Assembly (NCBI RefSeq): GCF_965228705.1
Contig: NZ_OZ245832.1
Location: forward strand, 2,418,001-2,482,000
DNA length: 64,000 nucleotides
Origin: Croceimicrobium sp965228705
GTDB taxonomy: Bacteria > Bacteroidota > Bacteroidia > Flavobacteriales > Schleiferiaceae
Reading direction: 5' to 3'
In this document: positions 1 to 8,432 of the stretch, one piece after another
How positions within the stretch are numbered: the stretch's first letter is position 1
How the letters are laid out: every line of letters begins with the position of its first letter
Made by a program: the position numbers and the translations under genes
The notes under the pieces: generated by a model
The model's input: the letters and a program-made list of their open reading frames with translations, nothing else
What the model was told of the DNA's origin: nothing
The model's database searches: none

Positions 1-91
1 AAATCCCGGAGATAAACAAATGGCTTCATGTTTTTACCGCCAAATACCAACCTTTAAAATGGAAAGCGGCAGAACAAACATTTAGAAACGT

Positions 92-3000
92 CTAAAGAAA
101 TGCCTTTACTTGCAAATTACCGGTATGAATAGCAAAAGCCTCTCGGCTAAAGCGACCTGAATAATTAAGGCTTAGAACGATATTCTTGAGGAAAGTACGC
201 TGTAAGGTAAGGCTTATGGCCAGGTTATCACCGGGCTTAAAAGCTTGCAGCATTTCAAAAGCAGCAGGGCTATTTACATCTCCTTCGAAATTATTACGGA
301 TATAAGCCACCTCCCCTTGCATGGCAATTTCACTGGCCAAATTATAATTAAGGTTGAGGCTAAATTCCTGAGCCGCTAAGCTATTTGCATCGGCCCCTGA
401 ACTTTCCTCTTCCCTTAATTCATAGGCTCCGGTTAAAGTAAGTTTCTGCCCTTCTTGATAACTTAAGCTTAGGGTATTGGCCAGAGCTTGTAAATCAAAA
501 TTTCGACTGGCGAAATTGCCGGACCGATTACGCTTATCCTCTAAATTCCCTTGATATCGGAGCACAAAGGCTTGATCAAATGCATAACGCAAACCCAGTC
601 TATGCGCATTCAAAACGCGCTCCTCAATTCCAAAGCTGAGCAAATTGCGATTGCTACTACGATTAAAATTATAGTCGGCGCCAAAACCTAAAGCACTGCG
701 ATTAAAAAAGAGACTTTGACGAAAGGCATTGTTCTCAGAAACCAGCAATGTATCTTCCCTTAACTTACGGAAGGGATTTAGCTCATTTATTCCCTCTTCC
801 AAAAGGGTTTTACGTTCCAATTGATAGGAGCTGATTAAAGAAAACTTGCGCATCCAGGAGCGATAACCTTCTTGAGCCGATTGCCAGGTGCGTGGCGCCT
901 GAATATTAAAGCTCTGTCCAAATTTCACGATACTGGTTCGGAAAAACTCTAAGTTAGGACTGAAGACTCTTACAAAAGTGGCCAGATCCGGACTGGGAGC
1001 AATTTCAAATTCGTCCAACTCCCGAATGCCATTGCCATTATAATCTACATGGGTATGGGTTCCGGTACCTGCGGGTACTTCGATATAAGTAAAGCTTCGG
1101 CGTGGTTCAGTGCCCGAACCGCTTTCATAAAAGCTTTGACTGCGCAAGGCTCCCTTTAAAAATCCCTGCTGATAGTCGAGGCGACTGGTTAAACTTCGAT
1201 GTAATGCTTGCTCTTCGGGTTGCAGAATTTGCAGGTTTCGATAATAGGTCGATAGGGAAAGTCGACCATTGCTCGGACTGCGCCAGTGCCCTTTACCGAA
1301 AAAGGTATAAGCATAGGTAAAAGGTTGCAAGTCTTTAACCCGCACCGAATCATCAAAACGCTGTAAAAAGCCAAACTCCAAAAAGCTGCGATTGGTATCG
1401 CCAAAACCTTGAAATACTTGATACTCTAAAAACGAATATGAGGCAGCACTTAGGCTATCGGTGCTTATTTCCTTTCGGTTCCATTCACCAATGGATTTAA
1501 TGCCCAGCCACGATTCCTTTAGCCAGTAATAGCGACTGCGAATTTGTTCCCTTAGAAACTGTTCCTTTAGCTGTGGACTTTGGGTTTGAGTAAGGCTTAT
1601 TTTAAAATCACTAATCCAGGAGGAATCACGATAAGCTCCATCAACACTTTGACGAAAACCTTCTTTCAATGGGCTATTTAAAAATTGAAATTGGGCACCA
1701 AAATTCAAGGAATCGCGATAATACCGAAAAGCCAAGGCCCCATTTTGCAAAGCTCCTTGATAGTTCAGGGGAAGGTTCCAATCGCGGGCGAATTCTACCG
1801 CATATATGCGCTCTACAGTGCTAAAACCAGGATTATTGAATTGATACGCCGCCTTAAGCTCTGCTTTCCCCTTTTTAAATTTAGGGCGAAAGGCATATTC
1901 GAGCTTTCCGGCCAAACCATCATCATTAGAGCGATCGCGATCCGAAAAGAGATTTAAACGATTATTACTGGCTGCCATTTCCAAATTCAAGCTCTGGTTT
2001 TTTCCCCTGCCAAATTGCCCCTGACTTTGCCAATTCAAAACTTGCAATCGGTTAGGCGCTACCAGGGTTCGTACGGGAGCATAGGATCCCTGCGACTGAC
2101 CATTCTGGGGTTCGACCCATTGGAAAACCCTACCATTGGCATTACTGGAAACCAATTTGTAATCTCCCTTTCCAGCGCCTACAAAGGCAAAGCTGGCATT
2201 AAACAAAGCTTGACTGCTATCGGTTGAAAAGACTAAAACAGAGTCATAGGCCAGGCTATCAATTAAACGGTATTGCACCAAGCCAGGATCATAAGAAGCG
2301 GCCCGAATCGTTGACGCAAAAGCTCTTTCCAAATCATCGCCAACCGCAGCTAAAATGGCTTTTTCTTCATTGCTAAGATCCGTACCCAGCGCCTGATCCT
2401 TGCTATCCTGCTCCGTATAATATTGTACACGATTCTGCCAATTTTGAGACTGATAACTGGACTCCCCATAAAGTACCGAACGCAAGTAATTTTGCTCGGT
2501 GTATTGGAACTCTACCACAATCCGCTTATCGCGGGTGATGGGTTGCAAAGCAGTAAAGGTGATTTCCCCGGCATTGTAATCGATTACATAATCGTATTGC
2601 TGACCGCGCTTAAGCAATATGCCATCAATATAAACTCTTTCCGAGCCCGAAACGATGATGATAAACTGTTCGCCATTAGCCCCTTGTAATTTATAGGGCC
2701 CTTGATTGCCTTCCTGACCTTGAAAACGGTTACGGGCAAATCGGCCCCGAGCCAAACCTCCCTCAGCTTGCAATTTGAGGTTCTTTTCAGCACCAGCCGA
2801 AATAGCCGTTAATAAGCCTCCACCCGAAACCCGTTTTTCGAAATTTAGATAGGTACTGGGAGCCGGTTTAATATTGTAATCCCCCGCCCGAAGCAGGCCA
2901 AAATCCGGGTTTTCCAATTCGAGGTATACCCGATCAAAATCTCGCAATTGCTGAGTATAGCCCTCGGCCTGCACTGGCACCGTATTGTCACTAATACTAG

Positions 3001-3538
3001 CTCGAATCTGGGTCTGATTTCCCAGGTCGCCACTTAGCTGAAGGTTTAGAGCAGAGTTTAATACCGCATCTTGATTAGAGCCCACCGAGATACTTCTACT
3101 CAAGCTACCTTGTGAATTTAAAGCACGAAAAGGACTAAAGTTTTGAGCGCTTGGCAAGACCGAAAGCTCTTCTTCCTTCAACTGAAAACCTGCTCGTTCC
3201 GGTGGTAAAATCAAATTGCTATCACGCAGACTAAAATAAAGAGGCAATTGCAGGTCTATTTGCTGATATCGCAAACGCAAGGAATCCCTTAGTGGTGGAT
3301 CAAAAAGCAAGTATGATGGTTGACCTGCCTTAAAACGATACTTAGGGAAAACAGGCTCTCCGGCCGAATCGTAAAAAGCAAAACTTTCCGACACCAGCAC
3401 CGCATTCCCCAGAGCCACAGAGTCGCCAGGGCCAATATTCAATTCTTGCCATTGCCCTCGTAGGGCCAGGCCCGAGAACATGCATAGGAAGAAGGGCAGA
3501 AATTTGACTAGGGCTCGGATAAAGCGTTTATTTTGCAA
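92..3538 (-). CDS. Large secreted / outer-membrane protein, unknown function
   Basis: An 1148-residue protein with an N-terminal signal peptide (basic start, then a hydrophobic run ending ALRGQ near residue 29). The rest is rich in alternating polar and aromatic residues, as in beta-strand barrel proteins, with many short strands and no internal hydrophobic helices. I infer an outer-membrane or surface location; no family is recognised. Near residue 830 lies a calcium-loop-like motif, DYNGNGIRELDE, resembling EF-hand or dockerin loops. The initiation codon at 3538 is TTG; the first ATG (3481) would remove the basic part of the signal peptide, so TTG is preferred. The gene diverges from xth with a gap of about 33 bp. 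The last residues are QVKAFL, without a T9SS sorting domain. Confidence 0.75.
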   Translation of the reverse strand: MQNKRFIRALVKFLPFFLCMFSGLALRGQWQELNIGPGDSVALGNAVLVSESFAFYDSAGEPVFPKYRFKAGQPSYLLFDPPLRDSLRLRYQQIDLQLPLYFSLRDSNLILPPERAGFQLKEEELSVLPSAQNFSPFRALNSQGSLSRSISVGSNQDAVLNSALNLQLSGDLGNQTQIRASISDNTVPVQAEGYTQQLRDFDRVYLELENPDFGLLRAGDYNIKPAPSTYLNFEKRVSGGGLLTAISAGAEKNLKLQAEGGLARGRFARNRFQGQEGNQGPYKLQGANGEQFIIIVSGSERVYIDGILLKRGQQYDYVIDYNAGEITFTALQPITRDKRIVVEFQYTEQNYLRSVLYGESSYQSQNWQNRVQYYTEQDSKDQALGTDLSNEEKAILAAVGDDLERAFASTIRAASYDPGLVQYRLIDSLAYDSVLVFSTDSSQALFNASFAFVGAGKGDYKLVSSNANGRVFQWVEPQNGQSQGSYAPVRTLVAPNRLQVLNWQSQGQFGRGKNQSLNLEMAASNNRLNLFSDRDRSNDDGLAGKLEYAFRPKFKKGKAELKAAYQFNNPGFSTVERIYAVEFARDWNLPLNYQGALQNGALAFRYYRDSLNFGAQFQFLNSPLKEGFRQSVDGAYRDSSWISDFKISLTQTQSPQLKEQFLREQIRSRYYWLKESWLGIKSIGEWNRKEISTDSLSAASYSFLEYQVFQGFGDTNRSFLEFGFLQRFDDSVRVKDLQPFTYAYTFFGKGHWRSPSNGRLSLSTYYRNLQILQPEEQALHRSLTSRLDYQQGFLKGALRSQSFYESGSGTEPRRSFTYIEVPAGTGTHTHVDYNGNGIRELDEFEIAPSPDLATFVRVFSPNLEFFRTSIVKFGQSFNIQAPRTWQSAQEGYRSWMRKFSLISSYQLERKTLLEEGINELNPFRKLREDTLLVSENNAFRQSLFFNRSALGFGADYNFNRSSNRNLLSFGIEERVLNAHRLGLRYAFDQAFVLRYQGNLEDKRNRSGNFASRNFDLQALANTLSLSYQEGQKLTLTGAYELREEESSGADANSLAAQEFSLNLNYNLASEIAMQGEVAYIRNNFEGDVNSPAAFEMLQAFKPGDNLAISLTLQRTFLKNIVLSLNYSGRFSREAFAIHTGNLQVKAFL

Positions 3539-3571
3539 GGACTAACGGCAAATTTGCACATTTACGCGTTC

Positions 3572-4336
3572 ATGAAGATTTTTTCTTACAACCTAAACGG
3601 CATTCGCGCAGCTATGCGCAAGGGATTAGTAGAATGGCTAAAAGAAGCCAATCCAGATGTATTGCTAATTCAGGAGACCAAGGCTCAGCCCGAGCAAATA
3701 GAGCAAGAAGACTTTGAAGCTTTAGGCTACCATTCTTACTGGCATAGTGCTGAGAAAAAAGGTTACAGCGGAGTGGGCATCTTAAGTAAGATTAAACCCG
3801 ATCATATTGAAGTAGGCTGTGGTATTGATTATATCGACCAAGAAGGACGAGTTTTAAGAGCGGATTTCGGCGACCTCAGCATTATGAGCGTTTATGTACC
3901 CAGCGGCAGCAGCGGTGATGCTCGTCAGGATTTGAAAATGAAATTCCTGGGCGATTTTCAGCAATACATTCGAGGACTACTCAAAGAAAGACCGCAGCTT
4001 ATCATCGGGGGTGATTTCAATATTTGTCATACTGAAATCGATATCCACAATCCCAAAAGCAATAAAGACACCTCTGGCTTCTTACCCGAAGAACGCGCCT
4101 GGCTTAGTGAATTTTTGGAAGAAGGCTTAATTGATAGTTTCCGACAGTTTCATGAGGGCGAAATGGATCGTTATTCCTGGTGGTCCTACCGCGCTAATGC
4201 ACGCGCTAACAACAAAGGATGGCGTATCGATTACCAAATGGCCGGAGAGGCGCTTAAAGAGCGTTTAAGCGGGGCTGAAATTTGGCCTGACGCTATGCAT
4301 AGTGATCACTGCCCGGTAAGCGTTGAGCTCAATTAA
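3572..4336 (+). CDS. xth: Exodeoxyribonuclease III
   Basis: A 254-residue enzyme of the exonuclease III / AP endonuclease family, which cleaves DNA 5' of abasic sites and removes 3' blocks during base-excision repair in the cytoplasm. The start MKIFSYNLNGIR is the classic N terminus. QETKAQ carries the metal-binding Glu, GGDFNICHTEID the catalytic Asp and Asn, and SDHCPV the closing Asp-His. The frame stays open upstream to 3533, but the ATG at 3572 matches the family start and gives the usual length. A promoter-like TATTTTGC lies at 3529-3536. The stop overlaps the stop of the convergent amidase gene by three bases in a TTAA. Confidence 0.96.
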   Translation: MKIFSYNLNGIRAAMRKGLVEWLKEANPDVLLIQETKAQPEQIEQEDFEALGYHSYWHSAEKKGYSGVGILSKIKPDHIEVGCGIDYIDQEGRVLRADFGDLSIMSVYVPSGSSGDARQDLKMKFLGDFQQYIRGLLKERPQLIIGGDFNICHTEIDIHNPKSNKDTSGFLPEERAWLSEFLEEGLIDSFRQFHEGEMDRYSWWSYRANARANNKGWRIDYQMAGEALKERLSGAEIWPDAMHSDHCPVSVELN

Positions 4337-5115
4337 AGAATAGAAAATTGATCGCGATCTTTTAAGAATCCGAATTTGGAACGGATTCTTTGCAATTGGG
4401 AGTAGTAGAGTTCTACCACCTCAACCGTTTCTACATGGGCTTGCGTTTCGGAAAGTACGGCTCCTAAGGGATCATGTACCGCCGAATTTCCCGAATGGTA
4501 AACGCCATTGCCATCTTCACCAATGCGATTTAGCCCCGCCAGATAGCATTGGTTTTCGATAGCCCGTGCTTTTAATAAAGCTTCCCAGGCTTCAGATCTG
4601 CGTTCGGGCCAATTGGCCACAAAAAACTGTAAATCGAAATCTTCTGCATTTCTACACCATACCGGAAAACGAAGGTCGTAACAGATTTGGGGATTGATGC
4701 GCCAGCCTTTGTATTCTACGATCAATTTTTTCTGGCCTGGCGTATATACTTTCTCCTCACCTGCCAGGCTAAAAAGATGGCGCTTGTCATAGCTTTGATA
4801 ACTCCCATCGGGAAACACGAAATAGAGTCGATTAAAGTAATCCCCCTGCTCTTTAATCATCAAAGATCCGCTAATCGCACAATTCTTGGAGCGCGCTTGT
4901 TTTTGCATCCAAAGCAAGCTCTCACCAGCGACATCTTCCGCAATATTTTGAGGGTTCATACTAAAGCCCGTACTGAACATTTCTGGGAGAAGAATTAAAT
5001 CCGGGGCATCTGCCTCTTCAATAAGCACCTCGAAATGAGCACGGTTAGCCGCAGGATCTTCCCAATGTAAACTACTTTGAATTAAGGCCAGTCGGAATAA
5101 TTCGCTTACTTCCAC
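4333..5115 (-). CDS. Omega-amidase, nitrilase superfamily (YafV-like)
   Basis: A 260-residue carbon-nitrogen hydrolase. The catalytic triad of the family is visible: Glu in LLPEMFSTGFSM (about residue 44), Lys in YDKRHLF, and Cys in NPQICYDLRFPVWCRN. This arrangement and the length fit the YafV/NIT2 omega-amidases, which hydrolyse 2-oxoglutaramate and 2-oxosuccinamate as metabolite repair of transaminase by-products. The family is also called a putative methylthioribose-recycling amidase, so the exact substrate is inferred. There is no signal peptide, so it is cytoplasmic. It is convergent with xth, and its own promoter-like element (TAGCTTTGC at 5139-5147) lies just upstream. Confidence 0.88.
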   Translation of the reverse strand: MEVSELFRLALIQSSLHWEDPAANRAHFEVLIEEADAPDLILLPEMFSTGFSMNPQNIAEDVAGESLLWMQKQARSKNCAISGSLMIKEQGDYFNRLYFVFPDGSYQSYDKRHLFSLAGEEKVYTPGQKKLIVEYKGWRINPQICYDLRFPVWCRNAEDFDLQFFVANWPERRSEAWEALLKARAIENQCYLAGLNRIGEDGNGVYHSGNSAVHDPLGAVLSETQAHVETVEVVELYYSQLQRIRSKFGFLKDRDQFSIL

Positions 5116-5138
5116 GTTGTAATTTTAGAGGACTGTGC

Positions 5139-5173
5139 GCAAAGCTACAGTTTTCGATAAACTGTGCTCTCAA
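5139..5173 (-). promoter_or_regulatory. Putative Bacteroidota-type promoter of the omega-amidase gene
   Basis: On the minus strand a TAGCTTTGC (-7 consensus TAnnTTTG, at 5147-5139) follows a TTG (5173-5171) after 23 bp. It ends 23 bp before the ATG at 5115. The spacer is at the long end of the accepted range. Confidence 0.5.
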
Positions 5174-5185
5174 TCGATAAGGGGC

Positions 5186-5216
5186 TTTGGAGAGCCCATT
5201 TTTTTGCGTACTTTTG
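5186..5216 (+). promoter_or_regulatory. Strong consensus promoter in a gene-free region
   Basis: TTTG at 5186-5189, a 19-bp spacer, then TACTTTTG at 5209-5216: a full match to the Bacteroidota vegetative promoter (TTTG, 19-21 bp, TAnnTTTG). It points away from the amidase gene. No protein gene starts within 390 bp downstream, but a terminator lies only about 50 bp further on, so it probably drives a small RNA. Confidence 0.6.
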
Positions 5217-5222
5217 ACTGGA

Positions 5223-5300
5223 AGAGCACACGAAGTTTTTTCATTTTTATGTTTTAGTTTTCGTTGAAAGCCGTTTACCTGTGGTAAACGGCTTTTTTTT
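5223..5300 (+). ncRNA. Candidate small RNA of about 78 nt
   Basis: The interval runs from about 7 bp after the -7 element at 5209-5216 to the end of the terminator at 5268-5300. It has a T-rich, unstructured 5' half and ends in a 12-bp hairpin with a T run. It matches no RNA family I can recognise. The call rests only on promoter and terminator placement with no gene between; the transcription start is inferred. Confidence 0.4.
5268..5300 (+). terminator. Rho-independent terminator (12-bp stem)
   Basis: AAGCCGTTTACC, loop TGT, GGTAAACGGCTT, then a run of T. The stem is perfect. The upstream flank is T-rich rather than A-rich, so it works on the plus strand. Confidence 0.85.
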
Positions 5301-5326
5301 GTTAAAAGATTATGAAATGTTAAAAA

Positions 5327-5452
5327 AAGTTGTAAGTTAGACACAACTTAACAGGGTTCTTCATTTTATAGGGAAATAGGGTTAGTAATCTACAGATTCC
5401 AAACACTGTTAAGGTATATGAAGCGGGAGTTGCAGAGTCTCCCGCTTTTTTT
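5327..5452 (+). ncRNA. Candidate structured RNA ending in a second terminator
   Basis: Downstream of the first terminator lies a second structured block: a hairpin AAGTTGT/ACAACTT (5327-5349), a competing 8-bp pairing CTTAACAG (5347-5354) with CTGTTAAG (5406-5413), and a terminator at 5421-5452. The first two pairings share bases, as in switching leaders. No good promoter is seen immediately upstream (a TAAGTTAG at 5333-5340 is a poor -7), so it could be a read-through extension of the RNA beginning near 5223. No known family is recognised. Confidence 0.3.
5421..5452 (+). terminator. Rho-independent terminator
   Basis: AAGCGGGAG at 5421-5429 pairs with CTCCCGCTT at 5439-5447 across a 9-nt loop and is followed by a T run. 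Confidence 0.8.
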
Positions 5453-5635
5453 GTGCCCATAAGTTTAGTCCTCAAGACTTTAGCCATACCAGCATTTCTA
5501 GTGGAGCATTCTTGATCTTAATGCCTCCATGAATTTTCACTCATTTTAACATTTCCAAACAGGCAACCCGAGTTATTAGCGACGTCTAAAATTCAGCAGG
5601 ACAAAATTTGAGCTATGGAAATCAAAGACCTGCCA

Positions 5636-5747
5636 TTTTTCATCGGGTTTGGCTCCGGTATTGGTTATTACAGATGCTACGATAAACGCCACGCGGCAAC
5701 TCCACTACCGGAGCGAATCCGATAAAAACCATTCGCTTAGCTTTTTT
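5636..5747 (+). promoter_or_regulatory. Long imperfect palindrome with an alternative terminator (attenuator-like)
   Basis: The left arm at 5636-5660 (containing GGCTCCGGTA) pairs imperfectly with the right arm at 5706-5728 (containing TACCGGAGCGAATCC). The right arm also holds AGCGAAT (5712-5718), which pairs perfectly with ATTCGCT (5731-5737) just before a T run at 5742-5747. The two pairings exclude each other, which is the layout of a transcription attenuator. It lies about 157 bp before the TonB receptor start. The interval also overlaps a 36-codon open frame (5615-5725) with no recognisable similarity. Confidence 0.35.
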
Positions 5748-5903
5748 CCTCCGCCAGCCTAATTCTCCTGATAGCTTTTAGTTAAGCCCAATCCTTTTTC
5801 CTAAGAAAAAAACAATCAGCAAAGCCAGATTGAACCTTGCCTAAACTAATGATCAATAGTATTTTCGCCGCGTTATTTAAAATTAGTCTAATTAAGAAAA
5901 ACA

Positions 5904-8327
5904 ATGCGGCTCTTCTCTTTTCACCTCATTAGCCTTTGCCTGATCAGCCTCTCGCTTAGCGGTCAAAAAGCCCTCCTAAACGGATATCTTAACGACAGCA
6001 ACAATAAGTTACCCATTAGCAATGCAGCTATCTACTTAGAACCTGGCAATCGCCAAACCATTAGTGATGCCCGCGGAAAATTTGAATTTAAAGATCTGGA
6101 ACCCGGGGATTACAAACTAAGAATCAAGCATGTTAGCTACCAGGAGCATAGCCAAATAGTATCCTTAGTTTCCGGCAAGTCGGATATATTCATCAATCTA
6201 GAGTTCAAGAATGAACTTATGGCCGAAGCGGTAGTAAATGGAAGCAGCCTAACCGGTGGCGAAAAAGGAATTCGTCAATTAAGTGGTTCCGCTCATTACC
6301 TGGGTTTAAAAGCTTTGGAAACCTACGAATACAATGATGCCCTTCGTCTTTTGCGTCGCATACCCGGGGTTTACCTGCAAGAAGAAGATGGTTTTGGCCT
6401 TCGCCCCAATATCGGAATGCGAGGCACCGGTGTGGAGCGCAGTTCTAAAATCACTTTGATGGAAGACGGTATTCTTGCCGCTCCAGCTCCTTACAGCGCC
6501 CCTTCTGCTTACTATTTCCCTACAAGCGGTAGAATGGAAGGAGTAGAAGTGCGCAAAGGAAGTTCTCAAATTGAATATGGCCCCTATACCACCGGGGGAG
6601 CTTTGAACTTTATCTCAACCCAAATTCCGGATGAGTTCAGAGCTAAATTAGATGTATTGGCAGGTAGCTTCGGACAACGACGCTTACACGCTTATGCTGG
6701 TGAATCTTTTACTCATTTTGGTTTTGTAGTAGAAACTTACCAGGCTTCGGCTGATGGTTTTAAGGAACTGGATTTTGGAGGACCAACTGGCTTTGATCTT
6801 GCAGACTACCAGGCAAAATTCCGCATTAACACTGCCAAAGATGCGCGCATCTATCAGGCTTTGGAATTAAAATTGGCCCAAAGCATTAACAACAGCGATG
6901 AGACCTATCTAGGATTAAGTCAGGATGATTTCGCCACCACTCCCTACCGTCGCTATGCCGCTTCCGGCCTGGACCGCATGGAGACTGACCAAAAACAATA
7001 CAAATTAAGCTATACCCTAAAGCCCAATCGCAATATCAATATTGTGACTACCGCTTATCGCAATGAGTTCAGTCGAAACTGGTATAAATTAGATAAGGTA
7101 TTATCGAATGGTGAAAACGTGAGCATTGCGAATCTCTTAGCGAATCCAGCTGCTTATGCCGATGCTTACCAAACTTTAATTGGCGCAGGTGATGATACCC
7201 TTTATTTAAAAAACAACAACCGCTCTTATTACGCACAGGGCTTGCAAAGCAAGGTGATTTACAATTGGAAGAATCAGCAAATTAAGGCCGGCCTACGCTA
7301 TCACGAGGATGGCATGGATCGCTTTCAGTGGAATAATACCTTTAGTCTGGATCAAGGGAACTTCACCCTTATTAATGCAGGTACTCCAGGTACAGAAAGC
7401 AATCGTATTGAAGATGCCCGTGCCTGGGCCGCTTTTGCTGAATACCGATTAACCTGGAACAAATGGACCTTTAATCCGGGTTTGCGCTATGAAAACATCA
7501 ACCTGGCTCGTCATGATTATGGAAAATCTGATGTAGACCGTACCGGGGTAAATTTGAATGAGCGTGAAAATCAGGTAGAAGTGTTTATTCCTGGCCTGGG
7601 GATCCGTTACGACTTGAGTACTAAAAACCAAATCTTTGCGGGTATCCACAAAGGTTTTGCCCCTCCCGGAAGTGTTGCAGGAAGCAAGCCTGAAGCCAGT
7701 ATAAATACCGAATTAGGCATTCGTTGGGACTTGAATTTTGCCAAGCTCAGTGCCACTGCATTTTACAATGACTACCAAAATCTCCTGGGATCGGATATGG
7801 CTGCCACCGGTGGCGTGGGCAATAACCTAATCTACAACGGAGGTGCCGCCAGCGTATATGGACTGGAAGCCGAGCTAAACGGAGAAATTCGTCCGGATGC
7901 AAGCAATTGGGCCTTCCCATGGGCATTCGCTTACACTTTCACCCATGCTCAATTCGACAATAGCTTTGAAAGCGATTACGAAGCCTGGGGTACGGTAAAC
8001 AAAGGCGATGAACTCCCATACCTCGCTGAGCATATACTTAATGCTCAATTAGGTGCCGCCTGGAAACGCCTGGCTTTAAATTCCAGTATTAGCTATCAAA
8101 GTGCGATGCGCACTCAAGCGGGTAGCGGTACCATTGCCACGGATCATGAAATTCCCGCCCAATGGATGATTGATCTATCAGGGACCTACCACCTAAACTA
8201 TCATTTTAGCCTTTTTGCCAGTGTGCGCAATTTAGGTGACGCCGTAAATCTCGTTGCCATGCGTCCAGCAGGATTAAGGCCCACTATGCCACGCTCTTTC
8301 CTTTTTGGAATTAAAGCTCGCTGGTAA
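5904..8327 (+). CDS. TonB-dependent receptor, FecA-like
   Basis: An 807-residue outer-membrane receptor. The signal peptide ends LSGQ (about residue 20). A carboxypeptidase-regulatory-like beta-sandwich spans roughly residues 23-105, as is common in Bacteroidota receptors. The plug domain follows; RPNIGMRGTG (about residue 166), LMEDGILAAPAPY and YGPYTTGGALNFIST resemble the plug of the Fe(III)-dicitrate receptor FecA. The remainder is a 22-strand-type barrel ending RSFLFGIKARW with a terminal aromatic. It imports an iron chelate or similar ligand using TonB energy; the ligand cannot be read from sequence. No TonB box regulator or FecR-like anti-sigma gene adjoins it. An attenuator-like leader precedes it and a terminator follows. 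Confidence 0.9.
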   Translation: MRLFSFHLISLCLISLSLSGQKALLNGYLNDSNNKLPISNAAIYLEPGNRQTISDARGKFEFKDLEPGDYKLRIKHVSYQEHSQIVSLVSGKSDIFINLEFKNELMAEAVVNGSSLTGGEKGIRQLSGSAHYLGLKALETYEYNDALRLLRRIPGVYLQEEDGFGLRPNIGMRGTGVERSSKITLMEDGILAAPAPYSAPSAYYFPTSGRMEGVEVRKGSSQIEYGPYTTGGALNFISTQIPDEFRAKLDVLAGSFGQRRLHAYAGESFTHFGFVVETYQASADGFKELDFGGPTGFDLADYQAKFRINTAKDARIYQALELKLAQSINNSDETYLGLSQDDFATTPYRRYAASGLDRMETDQKQYKLSYTLKPNRNINIVTTAYRNEFSRNWYKLDKVLSNGENVSIANLLANPAAYADAYQTLIGAGDDTLYLKNNNRSYYAQGLQSKVIYNWKNQQIKAGLRYHEDGMDRFQWNNTFSLDQGNFTLINAGTPGTESNRIEDARAWAAFAEYRLTWNKWTFNPGLRYENINLARHDYGKSDVDRTGVNLNERENQVEVFIPGLGIRYDLSTKNQIFAGIHKGFAPPGSVAGSKPEASINTELGIRWDLNFAKLSATAFYNDYQNLLGSDMAATGGVGNNLIYNGGAASVYGLEAELNGEIRPDASNWAFPWAFAYTFTHAQFDNSFESDYEAWGTVNKGDELPYLAEHILNAQLGAAWKRLALNSSISYQSAMRTQAGSGTIATDHEIPAQWMIDLSGTYHLNYHFSLFASVRNLGDAVNLVAMRPAGLRPTMPRSFLFGIKARW

Positions 8328-8351
8328 GATTTTATATACATGTTTGGATTT

Positions 8352-8385
8352 AAGCCCGGTTGATTCGTTTCGATCGGGCTTTTTT
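8352..8385 (+). terminator. Rho-independent terminator after the TonB receptor
   Basis: AAGCCCG at 8352-8358 pairs with CGGGCTT at 8375-8381 and the run of T continues to 8385. It separates the receptor from the next gene. Confidence 0.75.
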
Positions 8386-8432
8386 GCTTTTAAGATTTTA
8401 GCCCGCACCGCAGAATTCGCTAATTTTCAAGA

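Noticed and set aside
1102..3033. Plus- and minus-strand frames of 60-90 codons inside the large envelope gene
   Set aside because: Shadows of a long gene with signal peptide and continuous protein-like sequence; none has its own domain or start signals.
5620..5632. AGACCTGCC box resembling the cobalamin riboswitch
   Set aside because: No GCCACTG, no GGGAA core and no correctly placed helices upstream; a nine-base match alone is not a riboswitch.
5615..5725. 36-codon frame inside the palindrome upstream of the TonB receptor
   Set aside because: No similarity, no clear ribosome binding site, and the sequence is better explained by the RNA secondary structure.
5636..5728. Possible integron attC site
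   Set aside because: Imperfect palindrome, but no GTTRRRY/RYYYAAC core sites at the ends and no cassette array.
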